A stretch of 64,000 bases of DNA from Ottowia massiliensis (GCF_900240305.1 NZ_LT964854.1:2294001-2358000), one strand, 5' to 3'. Shown: positions 33,986 to 43,113, numbered from the stretch's first letter. The notes: generated by a model not told the origin, from the letters alone. A program made the numbers and translations.

Positions 33986-34858
33986 GAATGCCAGGCGCAC
34001 GTAAATGGGCGCGTAGGCTTCGGCTTGCGTGATTTCCACCAGCGCCTCCTTGGCCAGTTCCAGCAAGGCGATGAAGGTGACCACAAGCACGGGAGCGCCG
34101 CGCGTGAGGTCAAACAGTTCTTCAAACGGGGCAAAGCGCCGGCCTTGCAGCTTTTTGAGCACCAGGCTCATGTGCTCGCGCACGCTGAGTTCTTCGCGGG
34201 TGATGCGGTGGCTTTGCACCAGACGCGCGCGGCGCAGGATGGCGCGCCAGGCCTGCTGCAAGTCAGCCGGGTCCACCTGCGCGAAGTCCGGATCCAGCGC
34301 CTGCTCCACGTGGATTTGGGCGGTGATGAAGTCGCGCTGCGCCACCTCGCCCAGCCGCGCGGCGGCGAGCTTGATGCGCTCGTATTCAAGCAGGCGGCGC
34401 ACCAGCGCGGCGCGCGGGTCTTCAGGCTCTTGGTCATCTGCCGTTTTCACGGGCGGCAACAGCATGCGCGACTTGATTTCAATCAGCGTGGCAGCCATGA
34501 GCAGGTATTCGGCCGCCAGCTCCAGATTGCGGTTGCGGATTTCTTCCACGTAGCCCAGGTATTGCCGCGTGACGGCGGCCATCGGGATGTCAAGAATGTT
34601 GAAGTTCTGCCGCCGTATGAGGTAGAGCAGCAGGTCAAGCGGGCCTTCAAAGGCTTCGAGAAAGACTTCCAGCGCGTCTGGCGGGATGTACAGGTCTTGC
34701 GGCAGCGCGAGCAGCGGCTCGCCATAAAGGCGCGCCACGGCCAGGCTGGCGTCTGCCTCCGGCGGGGCGGGCCGCGCGTGCGTTTCAGGCAAGGTGTTGG
34801 CAGGCTGCACGGCGGCGGTTGTTGCTGCGGTTTTGATAGCGGCTCGCGCCCATTCCAC
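33974..34858 (-). CDS. scpA: Segregation and condensation protein A
   Basis: A 294-residue kleisin of the SMC-ScpAB condensin. Core: YIPPDALEVFLEAFEGPLDL then LLYLIRRQNFNILDIPMAAV, TRQYLGYVEEIRNRNLELAA then EYLLMAATLIEIKSRMLLP, and a C-terminal winged helix. It starts with GTG at 34858. An Ala/Thr-rich extension of about 50 residues precedes the core. No scpB is next to it. Confidence 0.92.
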   Translation of the reverse strand: MEWARAAIKTAATTAAVQPANTLPETHARPAPPEADASLAVARLYGEPLLALPQDLYIPPDALEVFLEAFEGPLDLLLYLIRRQNFNILDIPMAAVTRQYLGYVEEIRNRNLELAAEYLLMAATLIEIKSRMLLPPVKTADDQEPEDPRAALVRRLLEYERIKLAAARLGEVAQRDFITAQIHVEQALDPDFAQVDPADLQQAWRAILRRARLVQSHRITREELSVREHMSLVLKKLQGRRFAPFEELFDLTRGAPVLVVTFIALLELAKEALVEITQAEAYAPIYVRLAFTPA

Positions 34859-34962
34859 GGGGGCCAGCGGGCTTTTTCAATATGAAAGGAGCGGCGCGAG
34901 CTGGCATGGCGTCAGGGCCTCCGGCTTGAGAACAGCCAGGGGCGCGCGAATTGCCCGCTATT

Positions 34963-35199
34963 TCAGCCTTGCCTGCTTTTGCCGAAATTGCCCATCGGGT
35001 AGTACACGTAGCTGGGCTGGGCCACGCGGCCCGCGCGCATATCGGCCTGCTGCTGGCGGTCAATCTCCTTGTCCCACAACAAGGCGCGGCCCTGTTGCTG
35101 GGCGGCATCCAGCCAGGGGCGCTGGGCCTTGAGTTCGTTCAGGAACTGCGTGGCGTCTGACGTGTAGTGCGGGCGGCGGAAGAAGTTGGCGATCGGCAT
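34963..35199 (-). CDS. DUF3460 family protein
   Basis: A 78-residue cytoplasmic protein, ANFFRRPHYTSDATQFLNEL then KAQRPWLDAAQQQGRALLWD, with PSYVYYPMG near the end. It matches DUF3460 proteins of beta-proteobacteria, commonly upstream of scpA, as here. Function unknown. Confidence 0.85.
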   Translation of the reverse strand: MPIANFFRRPHYTSDATQFLNELKAQRPWLDAAQQQGRALLWDKEIDRQQQADMRAGRVAQPSYVYYPMGNFGKSRQG

Positions 35200-35234
35200 G
35201 TTTCAGGCGTTTCGGAACGTGGGAAAAGAAAGGA

Positions 35235-35933
35235 TTATTTCAGGGCCGCAGCGGCAGCGGCGGCCCGGGCGCGCGCCATGGCCGCTTCAATGATGGCGCG
35301 GCGGGCATCGGGCGATGCGGTTGAAGGCGATGGAGACAAGGGCGATGCGGACGCGGGCGATGCTGGCGGCGAAACAGCCAACTTCTCAGGCGACTGGGCC
35401 TGGAGCCGGCTGGCCTGCGCCTGTGCGCCGCGCTGGCGGCGCGCCTGCGTGGCGGCGTATTCGGCGCGCGCCTTCGCCGCCTGTGCGGGCGACCAGGCCT
35501 GCCAGCCCGTGAGCGGGGCCGTTACGTCTTGCATGGCAATGCAGTCCACCGGGCAGGCGCTCACGCACAGGCCGCAGCCGGTGCAGTCGGCCTCGATCAC
35601 GGTGTGCATGCGTTTGCTGCCGCCCACGATGCAGTCCACCGGGCAGGCTTTCACGCACAGCGTGCAGCCGATGCACCAGTCTTCATCAATCACCGCCACC
35701 TGGCGCGGCGCTTCGCTGCCGTTTTCAGGGTTGAGCGGCACGGCGGGCCGCCCCGTGAGCGCCGCCAGCCGCACGATGCCTTCCTGCCCGCCCGGCGAAC
35801 ACTGGTTGATGGGCGCGCCCTCATGGGCAATGGCGTAGGCGTAGGCCGCGCAATCGTCATAGCCGCAGCGGCGGCACTGCGTTTGCGGCAGGGCGTCGAG
35901 CACGGCGGCGGCAAGTTCGGCAGGCGTAGGCAT
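35235..35933 (-). CDS. rnfB: RnfB-type ferredoxin (electron transport)
   Basis: A 232-residue iron-sulfur protein. The N-terminal [4Fe-4S] domain has Cys20, Cys23, Cys28 and Cys45 (QCRRCGYDDC; INQCSPGG). Two ferredoxin clusters follow: CIGCTLCVKACPVDCI and CTGCGLCVSACPVDCI. The C-terminus is a long Ala/Ser/Pro-rich tail. The N-terminal membrane helix of true Rnf complexes is missing and no other rnf gene is present, as in the stand-alone beta-proteobacterial form thought to pass electrons to other enzymes. The start is uncertain; an in-frame ATG lies at 36047. Confidence 0.88.
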   Translation of the reverse strand: MPTPAELAAAVLDALPQTQCRRCGYDDCAAYAYAIAHEGAPINQCSPGGQEGIVRLAALTGRPAVPLNPENGSEAPRQVAVIDEDWCIGCTLCVKACPVDCIVGGSKRMHTVIEADCTGCGLCVSACPVDCIAMQDVTAPLTGWQAWSPAQAAKARAEYAATQARRQRGAQAQASRLQAQSPEKLAVSPPASPASASPLSPSPSTASPDARRAIIEAAMARARAAAAAAALK

Positions 35934-36225
35934 CAGGCGAGCGTTCGTGGGAAGGGGCGCGGAAGTTTCCGTGGCGGTTTCCGGATGGCGGATTTTGCCT
36001 GCGGCCACGCAGGCGCCGGTCTTGCGGGGTTTTCGCGCGGGCTGCATGAAATGATTGCGGGTATTGCGCATGGCATGCACGAATGCGCCCATTCACGAAT
36101 GGCCATTCATGGATGCAATTTGGCGCTTTTTCATGCCGCGCGCACAGCGAAGCGCCGTGGATAATCCCCCGCTTTTCACGATTGCGGCTGGCCTGAAAGA
36201 GCCTTCAAACACGAAAAGCTGGCCG

Positions 36226-36789
36226 ATGAAACTGGCAATGAACCTCAAATCGAAATTCGCGCAGGCGGCCTTGGGGCTGTGGCTGGCCGCGCCCGCCCTG
36301 GCGCTGGCCGCCTCCGCCGCTCCTGAAGCCGCCCCCGGCTCCCATTCCGATTCCATTTTTTCGGGCTGGACTTTCGGCTACGCCCCTTACACCTACCATT
36401 TTTCGGAAGCGAAGAAAAAGCACGAATTCGAGCCAGACGTCAAACACTCCTACGTCTGGCTGGTGCAGGCTGAAAAACGGCTGGCGGGCCGCAGCGTGGC
36501 AGGGCTGGCCCTGTTCAGCAATTCATTTGGCCAGCCCAGCCAATATCTGTACTACGGCTGGCGCTTCACGCCCCTGCGCGCCGCGCCCGGCGTGTTTTTC
36601 AAGCTCACGGGCGGCGTGCTGCACGGCTACAAAAAGCCCTTTCACCGCAAGATTCCGCTGAACACTTCCAGCGGCTGGGCTGTCACCATCATTCCGGCGG
36701 TGGGCTACAACTTCACCCCGCACATTGGCGCCCAGGTGAATGTGCTGGGCAAATCTGCCTTGATGTTCCAGCTCAATTACAGCTTCTGA
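36226..36789 (+). CDS. Outer-membrane beta-barrel protein, function unknown
   Basis: A 187-residue protein with signal peptide (FAQAALGLWLAAPALALAAS). The mature part alternates aromatic residues (WTFGYAPYTYHFS; YLYYGWRFTPL; FFKLTGGVLHGYKKPF) and ends in QLNYSF, the terminal Phe expected for BAM-assembled barrels. Its size suits an eight-stranded barrel. Similar proteins are sometimes labelled sn-glycerol-3-phosphate transporter without support. Divergent from rnfB. Confidence 0.75.
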   Translation: MKLAMNLKSKFAQAALGLWLAAPALALAASAAPEAAPGSHSDSIFSGWTFGYAPYTYHFSEAKKKHEFEPDVKHSYVWLVQAEKRLAGRSVAGLALFSNSFGQPSQYLYYGWRFTPLRAAPGVFFKLTGGVLHGYKKPFHRKIPLNTSSGWAVTIIPAVGYNFTPHIGAQVNVLGKSALMFQLNYSF

Positions 36790-36835
36790 AAACACGCCCC
36801 AAACAGGGCCGAAGACAGATCCAGCAGGGTGATTG

Positions 36836-36919
36836 ACGCTCTTGTTTCAGGAGCATGATGTCCTAGTGAAGCCTGCGCGAGACGGCTTTTTCACCCCGCT
36901 GAATTTGCTCCTGTTTTCA
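36836..36919 (+). repeat. 85-bp dispersed repeat, copy 10
   Basis: Forward: CGCTCTTGTTTCAGGAGCAT then GATGTCCTAGTGAAGCCTGC, ending CTGAATTTGCTCCTGTTTTC. In the convergent gap between the barrel gene and the VOC gene. Confidence 0.85.
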
Positions 36920-36959
36920 AGTCAAACGGGCAGGCGCTGCGCTGGCCTGAAAACGCCGT

Positions 36960-37436
36960 TCAGGCCAGCTTGGCAAACGCTGCCACCACTTCGGGCGGGG
37001 CCTGAACCAGCTCGATCAGCACGCCTTCGCCGGCAATGGGAAATTCCTCGCTGGCCTTGGGGTGCAAAAAGGTGATGTCGTAGCCCGCCGCGCCTTTGCG
37101 GATGCCGCCGGGCGCAAAGCGCACGCCTTGCGCCGTGAGCCATTCCACGGCCTTGGGCAAGTCGTCAATCCACAGCCCCACGTGGTTGAGCGGGGTGGCA
37201 TGAACGGCGGGTTTTTTATGCTCGTCCAGCGGCTGCATCAGATCAACTTCCACCTTGAAGGGGCCGCTGCCCATGGCGCAGATGTCTTCATCCACGTTCT
37301 CGCGCTCGCTTTTGAACGTGCCTGTGACTTGCAGGCCCAGCATGTGCACCCACAGTTGTTGCAGGCGCTGCTTGCTGGGGCCGCCAATGGCGATTTGCTG
37401 AATGCCCAGAACCTTGAAGGGGCGTGGCGAGGTCAT
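36960..37436 (-). CDS. VOC-family protein (glyoxalase/epimerase-like)
   Basis: A 158-residue two-module vicinal-oxygen-chelate protein: GIQQIAIGGPSKQRLQQLWV HMLGL in the first half and LNHVGLWIDDLPKAVEWL plus GVLIELVQAP in the second. Metal-ligand positions are partly kept (His in NHVG, Glu in IELVQ; the first motif has QQIAIGG without His). Members act on glutathione adducts, methylmalonyl-CoA or similar. The substrate is not evident. It is 58 nt downstream of pssA on the same strand. Confidence 0.78.
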   Translation of the reverse strand: MTSPRPFKVLGIQQIAIGGPSKQRLQQLWVHMLGLQVTGTFKSERENVDEDICAMGSGPFKVEVDLMQPLDEHKKPAVHATPLNHVGLWIDDLPKAVEWLTAQGVRFAPGGIRKGAAGYDITFLHPKASEEFPIAGEGVLIELVQAPPEVVAAFAKLA

Positions 37437-37494
37437 GTGTTTGTCTCCTTGAAGTGGCTTGAGTGGCGCGCCGCAGCGCGGAAAAAAGGGGGCT

Positions 37495-38421
37495 TCAGCG
37501 GTGCAGGCCCTGTTCGTCCGGTTCTTCGGTCGAGGTGCTCACGATGCTGGCGTGCTGCCCTGTGGCTTTGCGCCAGGCGTAAATCAGGTAGCCCGAGAGC
37601 GCGTAGCCGACGAAGAGCAAAAACAGCATGGTGGCCGGTTCGATGCTGATGACGGCCAGCAGCAGCGCCACCAGCACCAGCATCACGAAAGGCATGCTGC
37701 GGCGTCCGCCCAGATCCTTGAAGCTGTAGTAGGGAATGTTGGTCACCATGGTCAGCCCTGCCAGCAAGGTGATGCCAAAGAGCGTCCAGGAGAGATCGCC
37801 GCGCTCCAGCGGCGCGCCGCCCAGCAGGGTGAACAGGCTGCGGAAGATGGGCACATCCTTGTGCGCCAGCAGCATGGCGCTGGTCAGCCAGATGAAGCCG
37901 CCCACCAGCGCGGCGGCGGCGGGCGAGGGCAGGCCCTGGAAATAGCGCTTGTCTACCACCGCCGTATTGACGTTAAAGCGCGCCAGCCGCAGCGCCGCGC
38001 ACGCGCAGTACACGAAGGCGGCGATCCAGCCCCAGCGCCCCAGCGGGCGCAGCGCCCATTCGTAGGCCACCAGCGCAGGAGCCACGCCGAAGCTGACCAT
38101 GTCGCACAGCGAATCCATTTGCTCGCCAAAGGCGCTTTGCGCGTGCATCATGCGGGCGGCGCGCCCATCCATGCCGTCCAGAATCATGGCGGCGAAGATG
38201 CTGGTGGTGGCGTAGTCAAAGCGTCCGTTGATGGCCATGACGATGGCGTAAAAGCCGCAAAACAGCGCCGCCAGCGTGATGGAGTTGGGCACGATGTAGA
38301 TGCCCTTGCGCAGGCGGCGCACGCCCGCTGGTGCGGCAGGCGCCGGGCTGGGCGCTGGCGGAGACGCCGGAAAAGGCGCAGGGGAATGCGGGCGGTTTTC
38401 AGGCGTTTGCGAATCTTGCAT
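37495..38421 (-). CDS. pssA: CDP-diacylglycerol--serine O-phosphatidyltransferase
   Basis: A 308-residue membrane enzyme making phosphatidylserine for PE. The CDP-alcohol motif is complete: DGMDGRAARMMHAQSAFGEQ then MDSLCDMVSFGVAP (D-G-2x-AR-8x-G-3x-D-3x-D). It has about seven helices and a Pro-rich N-terminal extension. ATG 38421 is chosen because the longer frame to 38607 overlaps the promoter side of hpnD. Confidence 0.93.
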   Translation of the reverse strand: MQDSQTPENRPHSPAPFPASPPAPSPAPAAPAGVRRLRKGIYIVPNSITLAALFCGFYAIVMAINGRFDYATTSIFAAMILDGMDGRAARMMHAQSAFGEQMDSLCDMVSFGVAPALVAYEWALRPLGRWGWIAAFVYCACAALRLARFNVNTAVVDKRYFQGLPSPAAAALVGGFIWLTSAMLLAHKDVPIFRSLFTLLGGAPLERGDLSWTLFGITLLAGLTMVTNIPYYSFKDLGGRRSMPFVMLVLVALLLAVISIEPATMLFLLFVGYALSGYLIYAWRKATGQHASIVSTSTEEPDEQGLHR

Positions 38422-38599
38422 GCTGGGGCGGCCTTGTCTCTGGGAATCTCGCCAGGCAGGCTTGCGCCAGCGCGAACGCCTGCGCTGCCCACCCGGCAAG
38501 CCAGCCAGTGTAGCGAGCGGAAAACCGCCTTCGCCAAAAGGACTGGCGCCGAATGCAAGAATCCGCCCCTTCCCACAAGCCGCCCACGAGCCGCCGCCC

Positions 38600-39442
38600 A
38601 TGAGCACCCCGCAAGAGTACGTTCAGCAAAAGGCCGCCGCCTCTGGCAGCAGCTTCTATTACGCCTTTTTGTTTCTGCCGCCGCCCCGGCGTGCGGCCAT
38701 CACCGCGTTCTACGCCTTCTGCCGCGAAGTCGATGACGTGGTGGATGAAGTCAGCGACGCGGGCGTGGCCGCCAGCAAGCTGGCCTGGTGGCGCGGCGAA
38801 GTGGCGCGCGCCTTCGCGGGCCAGGCCACGCACCCGGCCATGCAGGCGCTCATGCCCCACGCCGCCGCCTACGGCATCGAAAGCCGCCACCTGCTGGCCG
38901 TGATTGAAGGCTGCGAGATGGATTTGACGCAAACGCGCTATCTGGACTTTCCCGCGCTGGAGCGCTACTGCCACCTGGTGGCGGGCGTGGTGGGCGAAGT
39001 GGCCGCCCGCATCTTCGGCCAGACGCAAGAGGCCACCACCGCCTACGCGCACAAGCTGGGCCTGGCGCTGCAACTGACCAACATCATTCGCGACGTGGGC
39101 GACGACGCCATGCGCGGCCGCATCTACCTGCCCATCAACGAGCTTCAGCAGTTCGATGTGAAAGCGCACGAAATCACCAACCGCGCGCACTCGCCGCGCT
39201 TTGTGGCGCTCATGCAATTTCAGGCCGACCGCGCCCGCCGCTGCTACGACGAGGCCCTGGCCCTGCTGCCCGACGCCGACCGCCGCGCCCAAAAGCCCGG
39301 CCTGATGATGGCCAGCATCTACCGCACCTTGCTGGACGAAGTGCAGGCCGAAAACTTCCAGGTGCTGCACCAGCGCATCAGCCTCACGCCCCTGCGCAAG
39401 CTCTGGCTGGCCTGGAAGATGCAGGCGCTGGGGCGGTTCTGA
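38600..39442 (+). CDS. hpnD: Presqualene diphosphate synthase HpnD-like (squalene/phytoene synthase family)
   Basis: A 280-residue class I prenyl synthase. First Asp motif REVDDVVDEVSD (about 43-54), second LALQLTNIIRDVGDDAMRGR then IYLPINEL (about 155-180). The family head-to-head joins two farnesyl diphosphates; HpnD forms presqualene diphosphate for hopanoids or carotenoid-like lipids. hpnC and hpnE are not adjacent. Divergent from pssA with 178 bp between. Confidence 0.88.
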   Translation: MSTPQEYVQQKAAASGSSFYYAFLFLPPPRRAAITAFYAFCREVDDVVDEVSDAGVAASKLAWWRGEVARAFAGQATHPAMQALMPHAAAYGIESRHLLAVIEGCEMDLTQTRYLDFPALERYCHLVAGVVGEVAARIFGQTQEATTAYAHKLGLALQLTNIIRDVGDDAMRGRIYLPINELQQFDVKAHEITNRAHSPRFVALMQFQADRARRCYDEALALLPDADRRAQKPGLMMASIYRTLLDEVQAENFQVLHQRISLTPLRKLWLAWKMQALGRF

Positions 39443-39445
39443 GAG

Positions 39446-39660
39446 CATGTTCGGCTGGAACATGCAGGAGATCAAGCGCTGCCAGCAACACATCTTCAAG
39501 GTATTGCTCAAACGCTGAATTGAGGAGAGAGCCTTTGCTTGGCTGAGTCAATCGAGAAGACTGAGCCAGGGCTACGAGGTCACGGCCCTCTTCAGCCGAA
39601 GCATTCGCGAAGATCGTTTGCATTCGGCGCACGGTCAGGCTTCCGGGATGATTTTTGGGA
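39446..39660 (+). pseudogene. IS5-family transposase C-terminal remnant
   Basis: FGWNMQEIKRCQQHIFKVLL then KR*IEERAFAWLSQSRRLSQG, with TGA replacing the Trp of the conserved RWVVER motif. A frameshift follows near 39590 to SAEAFAKIVCIRRTVRL. It begins 3 nt after the hpnD stop and shares LFGWNMQEIK with the remnant at 6139-6560, so the two are pieces of one IS type. Confidence 0.82.
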
Positions 39661-39667
39661 CTGGCTC

Positions 39668-40921
39668 TCAGGGCTGCTGGCCTTCAGGCGCATCCAGCGT
39701 CAGCCCCTGCGTCTCACGCCCCAGAAAAGCCACGGCCAGCGCGCCGGTGGCAATGGTGAGGGCGAAGAACGTGAAGATGGCGCTTGTGCTCCAGCCCCAG
39801 CCGCCCAGCACGGGAATGGCCAGCGGCCCCAGCACGCCGCCCATGCGGCCAACAGCTGCCGCTGCGCCTGCGCCGCTGGCGCGAATGGCGGCGGGATAGT
39901 TCTCAGGCGTGTAGGCATACAAAGCGCCCCACGCGCCCAGGTTGAAGAAAGACAGCATCGCGCCTGAAAACAGCAGCGTCGCATCGTAGCCAGCGTTGCC
40001 AAAAGCCCAGGCGCTGCCCGCTGTGCCCATCAGGTAGCCCACCAGCACGAACTTGCGGCCCATGCGCTCAATCAGCCAGGCCGCGCTGAAATAGCCTGGC
40101 AACTGCGCCAGCGTCATCAGCAACACGTATTCAAAGCTCTGAATGAGTTCAAAACCCTTGCTCACCATCACGCTGGGCAGCCACAGGAACATGCCGTAGT
40201 ACGACAGCACCACCGTGAACCACAGCACCCACAGCATGAGCGTGGCGCGGCGATGCGGCGCCGACCACAGGGCCGCCAAGCGCCGCAGCCACGGCAAGCG
40301 CTGGGCGGCGCCAGCTGGCGCGTCCGCTGGCAGCTTGCGGCGCAGGTACAGCGCATAAAAAGCAGGCAGCGCCCCCAGCAGCAAGGCCACGCGCCAGCCC
40401 ATGTCAGCCGCGAACAGGGGCATCACGAAATAGGCGATTAGCGCCGCCAGCAGCCAGCCTGCGGCCCAGAAACTCTCCAGCAAAACCACCACGCGGCCGC
40501 GCTCATGGGCAGGCACGCGTTCGGCCACATAAGTGGCTGCCACCGGCAACTCGCCGCCCAGCCCCATGCCAATGAAAAAGCGCAACGCCATCAGCGCCGC
40601 CAGCGACACGCACAGCGCCGACAAGCCGCTGGCCGCAGCAAACAGCAGCAGCGTGGCAATGAACACGCGCTTGCGCCCCACGCGGTCAGCCATCAGCCCG
40701 AACGCCACCGCGCCCACGGCCATGCCTATGGAATTGACCGCGCCCAGCCAGCCCATCTCCGCGCGGCTCAGCCCCCAGGCAGCCTGCAAGGCAGCCAGCA
40801 CAAAGGCCAGCAGCCCCACGTCCAGCGCGTCAAACATCCAGCCCAGGCCGGAAGTCAGCAACAGGCGGTTGCGCGACACGGGCGCCGCCGCAGGAACAGA
40901 TACAAGGGAAATACTGCTCAT
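39668..40921 (-). CDS. MFS transporter (aromatic acid / sugar porter-like)
   Basis: A 417-residue twelve-helix major facilitator. ATG 40921 has AGGAGA 5 nt upstream. Motifs: GWMFDALDVGLLAFVLAAL (helix 1 pattern of the aromatic-acid/H+ symporter group), GLMADRVGRKRVFI (loop 2-3), RFFIGMGLGGELPVAATYVA E, and ERMGRKFVLVGYLMGT (loop 8-9). The substrate is unknown. Confidence 0.9.
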   Translation of the reverse strand: MSSISLVSVPAAAPVSRNRLLLTSGLGWMFDALDVGLLAFVLAALQAAWGLSRAEMGWLGAVNSIGMAVGAVAFGLMADRVGRKRVFIATLLLFAAASGLSALCVSLAALMALRFFIGMGLGGELPVAATYVAERVPAHERGRVVVLLESFWAAGWLLAALIAYFVMPLFAADMGWRVALLLGALPAFYALYLRRKLPADAPAGAAQRLPWLRRLAALWSAPHRRATLMLWVLWFTVVLSYYGMFLWLPSVMVSKGFELIQSFEYVLLMTLAQLPGYFSAAWLIERMGRKFVLVGYLMGTAGSAWAFGNAGYDATLLFSGAMLSFFNLGAWGALYAYTPENYPAAIRASGAGAAAAVGRMGGVLGPLAIPVLGGWGWSTSAIFTFFALTIATGALAVAFLGRETQGLTLDAPEGQQP

Positions 40922-41578
40922 GACATCTCCTGAAAAAACAGTCTCAGACGAAAGCGCCTGGCCAAGCGGCATCGCTCCCATTCATGCCTGAAACGATAAC
41001 CGCAACCCCTGACCCTACCAGACCACACGAGCCATTCATTTTCTGGAAATGGGTCTTGCCAACGGCCCCGGCGCCCTCACCCGGTTTCGCGCATGCCTTG
41101 GTGGACTGACTCGCGGCCCCATAAGCGCAGCGCGCAGCCATGCTGCTGCGCGGCGTGCTTTTCCCGAGGTCTTAGTTGTCTTGATATGCGATCCATTCAT
41201 TGAATTACGCATCTTCCAGATTTTATTCACGACCGCTGGAAGCAGCTATGCAGCAGATAAAACTGGCGAACGGCACAGGAAAACAAGTTTTCTCTCTGCC
41301 GCACGAAACCCAATCCGCATTCATAATAAGCAAGCAAATTGTCCGCAACAATCACCTCCTGCCATCTTAAAACGGATGAATGGAATCTCCGTGGAATCAT
41401 GAAATAACATGAATCCATATGGAAACTGCAAGTGGAAGATCATTGCACGCCCAACAGCAAAATAAATTGAACAATACTCAAACTAGCTAAACCATGTTGA
41501 ATGACACCAAGCACTATTGAATCCAGCATGCCGGACGCGTAACAGATGCAAGGTAAACAAGGTTCAAAGAAGCAGTCT
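40922..41578. other. Gene-poor stretch
   Basis: No supported gene beyond a very short candidate at 41223-41348. GC falls along the stretch toward the AT-rich toxin island. I see no tRNA, repeat or IS match. Confidence 0.4.
41223..41348 (-). CDS. Possible very small ORF (41 residues) behind a perfect Shine-Dalgarno
   Basis: AGGAGGTGAT at 41351-41360 (minus strand) is a full match to the anti-SD sequence, 6 nt before a TTG. The frame encodes LRTICLLIMNADWVSCGREK then a Cys-rich end. The TTG start and lack of homology keep this tentative. Confidence 0.2.
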   Translation of the reverse strand: MRTICLLIMNADWVSCGREKTCFPVPFASFICCIAASSGRE

Positions 41579-41668
41579 GATTTGCTCCTTGATTGATAGC
41601 ATGAAGTCCCCGTACTTACTGCGACAAATGGCTTTTTAATAGGGTTGAATTTGCTCCTGCTTTTGATG
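41579..41668 (+). repeat. 85-bp dispersed repeat, copy 11
   Basis: Forward: GATTTGCTCCTTGATTGATA then GCATGAAGTCC, ending GTTGAATTTGCTCCTGCTTT. It marks the low-coordinate edge of the toxin island. Confidence 0.85.
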
Positions 41669-41841
41669 TGGCAAGAGGCTGGTGATGCAGCATTGACAGT
41701 CTTGGTGAATCCGGCCTTGATTGCGGGATCATTCTCCCGCAACGAAATGAGGCGAAGCCTTTTTCTCGCACTGCTGTTCATGGTGGCATGATTGAAGTCA
41801 TCAGCAGGCAAACCTTCTTTGAGTGGCAAGGCGGCAATATT

Positions 41842-42267
41842 TCAAAGATAAGGTGAATTGCCTTCTTTCAGCCTTTTACGCACTTCCGCAAAAGTTTTGT
41901 CCAGTTCCCAGGGACCAATATCAATAGTCCCATTTTCTTGTCTAAAACCATTCATAACGTAAAGATAGTTTGACATAAGAAAAGCTATTCCGGTATATTT
42001 TTCATAGACTTGACCTAAATAATCAAAAACCAAACTTTCAACAACGCTGTCAGCGCAATGAAGTCTTAATAAAACCTGGAGAGCAGCGTGTTTTTGGTCA
42101 AAATTTAGGCTCGGATACAATGATAAAATATTATTTCTTATGTATGAAATGTCGTTGCTATCAAGAGGTTCATCCCGCAGATGCTCCCATAGATAAAATA
42201 TAGCCTGCTCCTTTCTTTTTCCATGCAGCCTTTTTATTTTCTCAATCTGAGTAGTATGTTTAGACAT
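41842..42267 (-). CDS. Putative immunity protein 8 (soluble, helical)
   Basis: A 141-residue AT-rich gene starting MSKHTTQIEKIKRLHGKRKE. Helical and without membrane segments (YIRNNILSLYPSLNFDQKHA; RLHCADSVVESLVFDYLGQV). It begins 2 nt after the stop of a toxin C-terminal fragment (42270-42371), the spacing seen for the other cassette pairs, so I infer immunity. A 20-residue truncated duplicate of its N-terminus is at 44554-44616. Confidence 0.65.
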   Translation of the reverse strand: MSKHTTQIEKIKRLHGKRKEQAIFYLWEHLRDEPLDSNDISYIRNNILSLYPSLNFDQKHAALQVLLRLHCADSVVESLVFDYLGQVYEKYTGIAFLMSNYLYVMNGFRQENGTIDIGPWELDKTFAEVRKRLKEGNSPYL

Positions 42268-42371
42268 GATTATTGCTTGAAATTCGTTCCATAAAGATTA
42301 TCGACATCAATGCGAAAGCATGTCTTTTTATACATTTGTTGCGACGAAACCGCATCGATATTTCCGATTTT
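42195..42371 (-). repeat. Duplicated segment A (partner at 44536-44712)
   Basis: About 170 bp nearly identical to 44536-44712, covering the immunity start and the end of the preceding toxin fragment (shared words ATTCGTTCCATAAAGATTAT, GACATCAATGCGAAAGCAT and TACATTTGTTGCGACGAAAC). Identity stops on the immunity side at the point where the partner copy joins pre-toxin sequence. Confidence 0.85.
42270..42371 (-). pseudogene. Toxin C-terminus remnant (cassette 8)
   Basis: The frame reads KIGNIDAVSSQQMYKKTCFR then IDVDNLYGTNFKQ and stops at TAA 42270, 2 nt before the immunity ATG. A stop lies directly before the Lys, so the body is lost. Unlike most C-termini here it is polar. A diverged copy, with TGA for the Gly codon, ends cassette 5. 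Confidence 0.55.
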
Positions 42372-42538
42372 TTAAGGACACCAGAGATGTTGCATAAATA
42401 GTTGCTACGAATATATTTCGTTGAAATATGGGTACATATTTGTCACTATCCATATACCCATGCAGTGAATGTAATATATTTTCTCATCATGAACAATGGA
42501 CTGAAAAGCAAATCCAGTGGAGAAATTTTCAATTAATC

Positions 42539-42823
42539 TCAGACTACATGATTTATTTCGCTATGCTTATGACCATGTTTTCTAAACAATTTATATCCCG
42601 ATGTAATTGCGCAAACAATAGATGCAGAGGTTCCCAAGTAAAAAACAAAATCTTCTTTCGAATAAAATGCGATTGATATTATGAAAACCAGTAAAAAACA
42701 TAGAAAAGACATGAAATGCCAACTATATTTTTTGGTTTTATGGGTTGCGTATGTGTCTATGATTACGCCAAGGATAAATATTATAATTAATAAGATGTTC
42801 AGTGCTTGCATGTGTCTGTTCAT
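42539..42823 (-). CDS. Small membrane protein, putative orphan immunity
   Basis: About 94 residues from MNRHMQALNILLIIIFILGV (an ATG 24 nt earlier is possible). Three hydrophobic segments: LNILLIIIFILGVIID, FMSFLCFLLVFIISIAF and VFYLGTSASIVCAITSG, with a His/Lys-rich tail. AT-rich. Its toxin partner is not visible directly upstream, so it may be an immunity gene left behind by recombination. Confidence 0.55.
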   Translation of the reverse strand: MNRHMQALNILLIIIFILGVIIDTYATHKTKKYSWHFMSFLCFLLVFIISIAFYSKEDFVFYLGTSASIVCAITSGYKLFRKHGHKHSEINHVV

Positions 42824-42924
42824 AGAGAAAGTTGTGCGCAATGCCATGTTGAGACATGATGTTTGAGATAGGTTGTCTTGTAGTTGGTAATCAACTCATC
42901 AAAGCACATGGCGTCTAAATGCCG

Positions 42925-43113
42925 CTATCGGAATGACTGATACATCATAATAATCTGCATGGCTATTAGTGATACGATAATAAACCACCATGTGAACGGC
43001 GACTTCTCATAAGATATCTCCCCATTTGTTTTTGGCAGACTGATTTTTTTTGCGACTACCCAAATAAAAAATAGGAAAACGCTGACCCAACCTAATATCT
43101 TCAGTAAAGTCAT
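42925..43113 (-). CDS. Putative immunity protein 7 (two membrane segments)
   Basis: 62 residues: ILGWVSVFLFFIWVVAKKIS and WWFIIVSLIAMQIIMMYQSF around a short polar loop. AAAGG lies 7 nt before the ATG. It starts 28 nt after the cassette 7 C-terminus stop. Confidence 0.6.
   Translation of the reverse strand: MTLLKILGWVSVFLFFIWVVAKKISLPKTNGEISYEKSPFTWWFIIVSLIAMQIIMMYQSFR

Noticed and set aside
41440..41829. 129-residue minus frame at the edge of the toxin island
   Set aside because: It runs through a copy of the dispersed repeat and lacks a ribosome-binding site; coding is unlikely.
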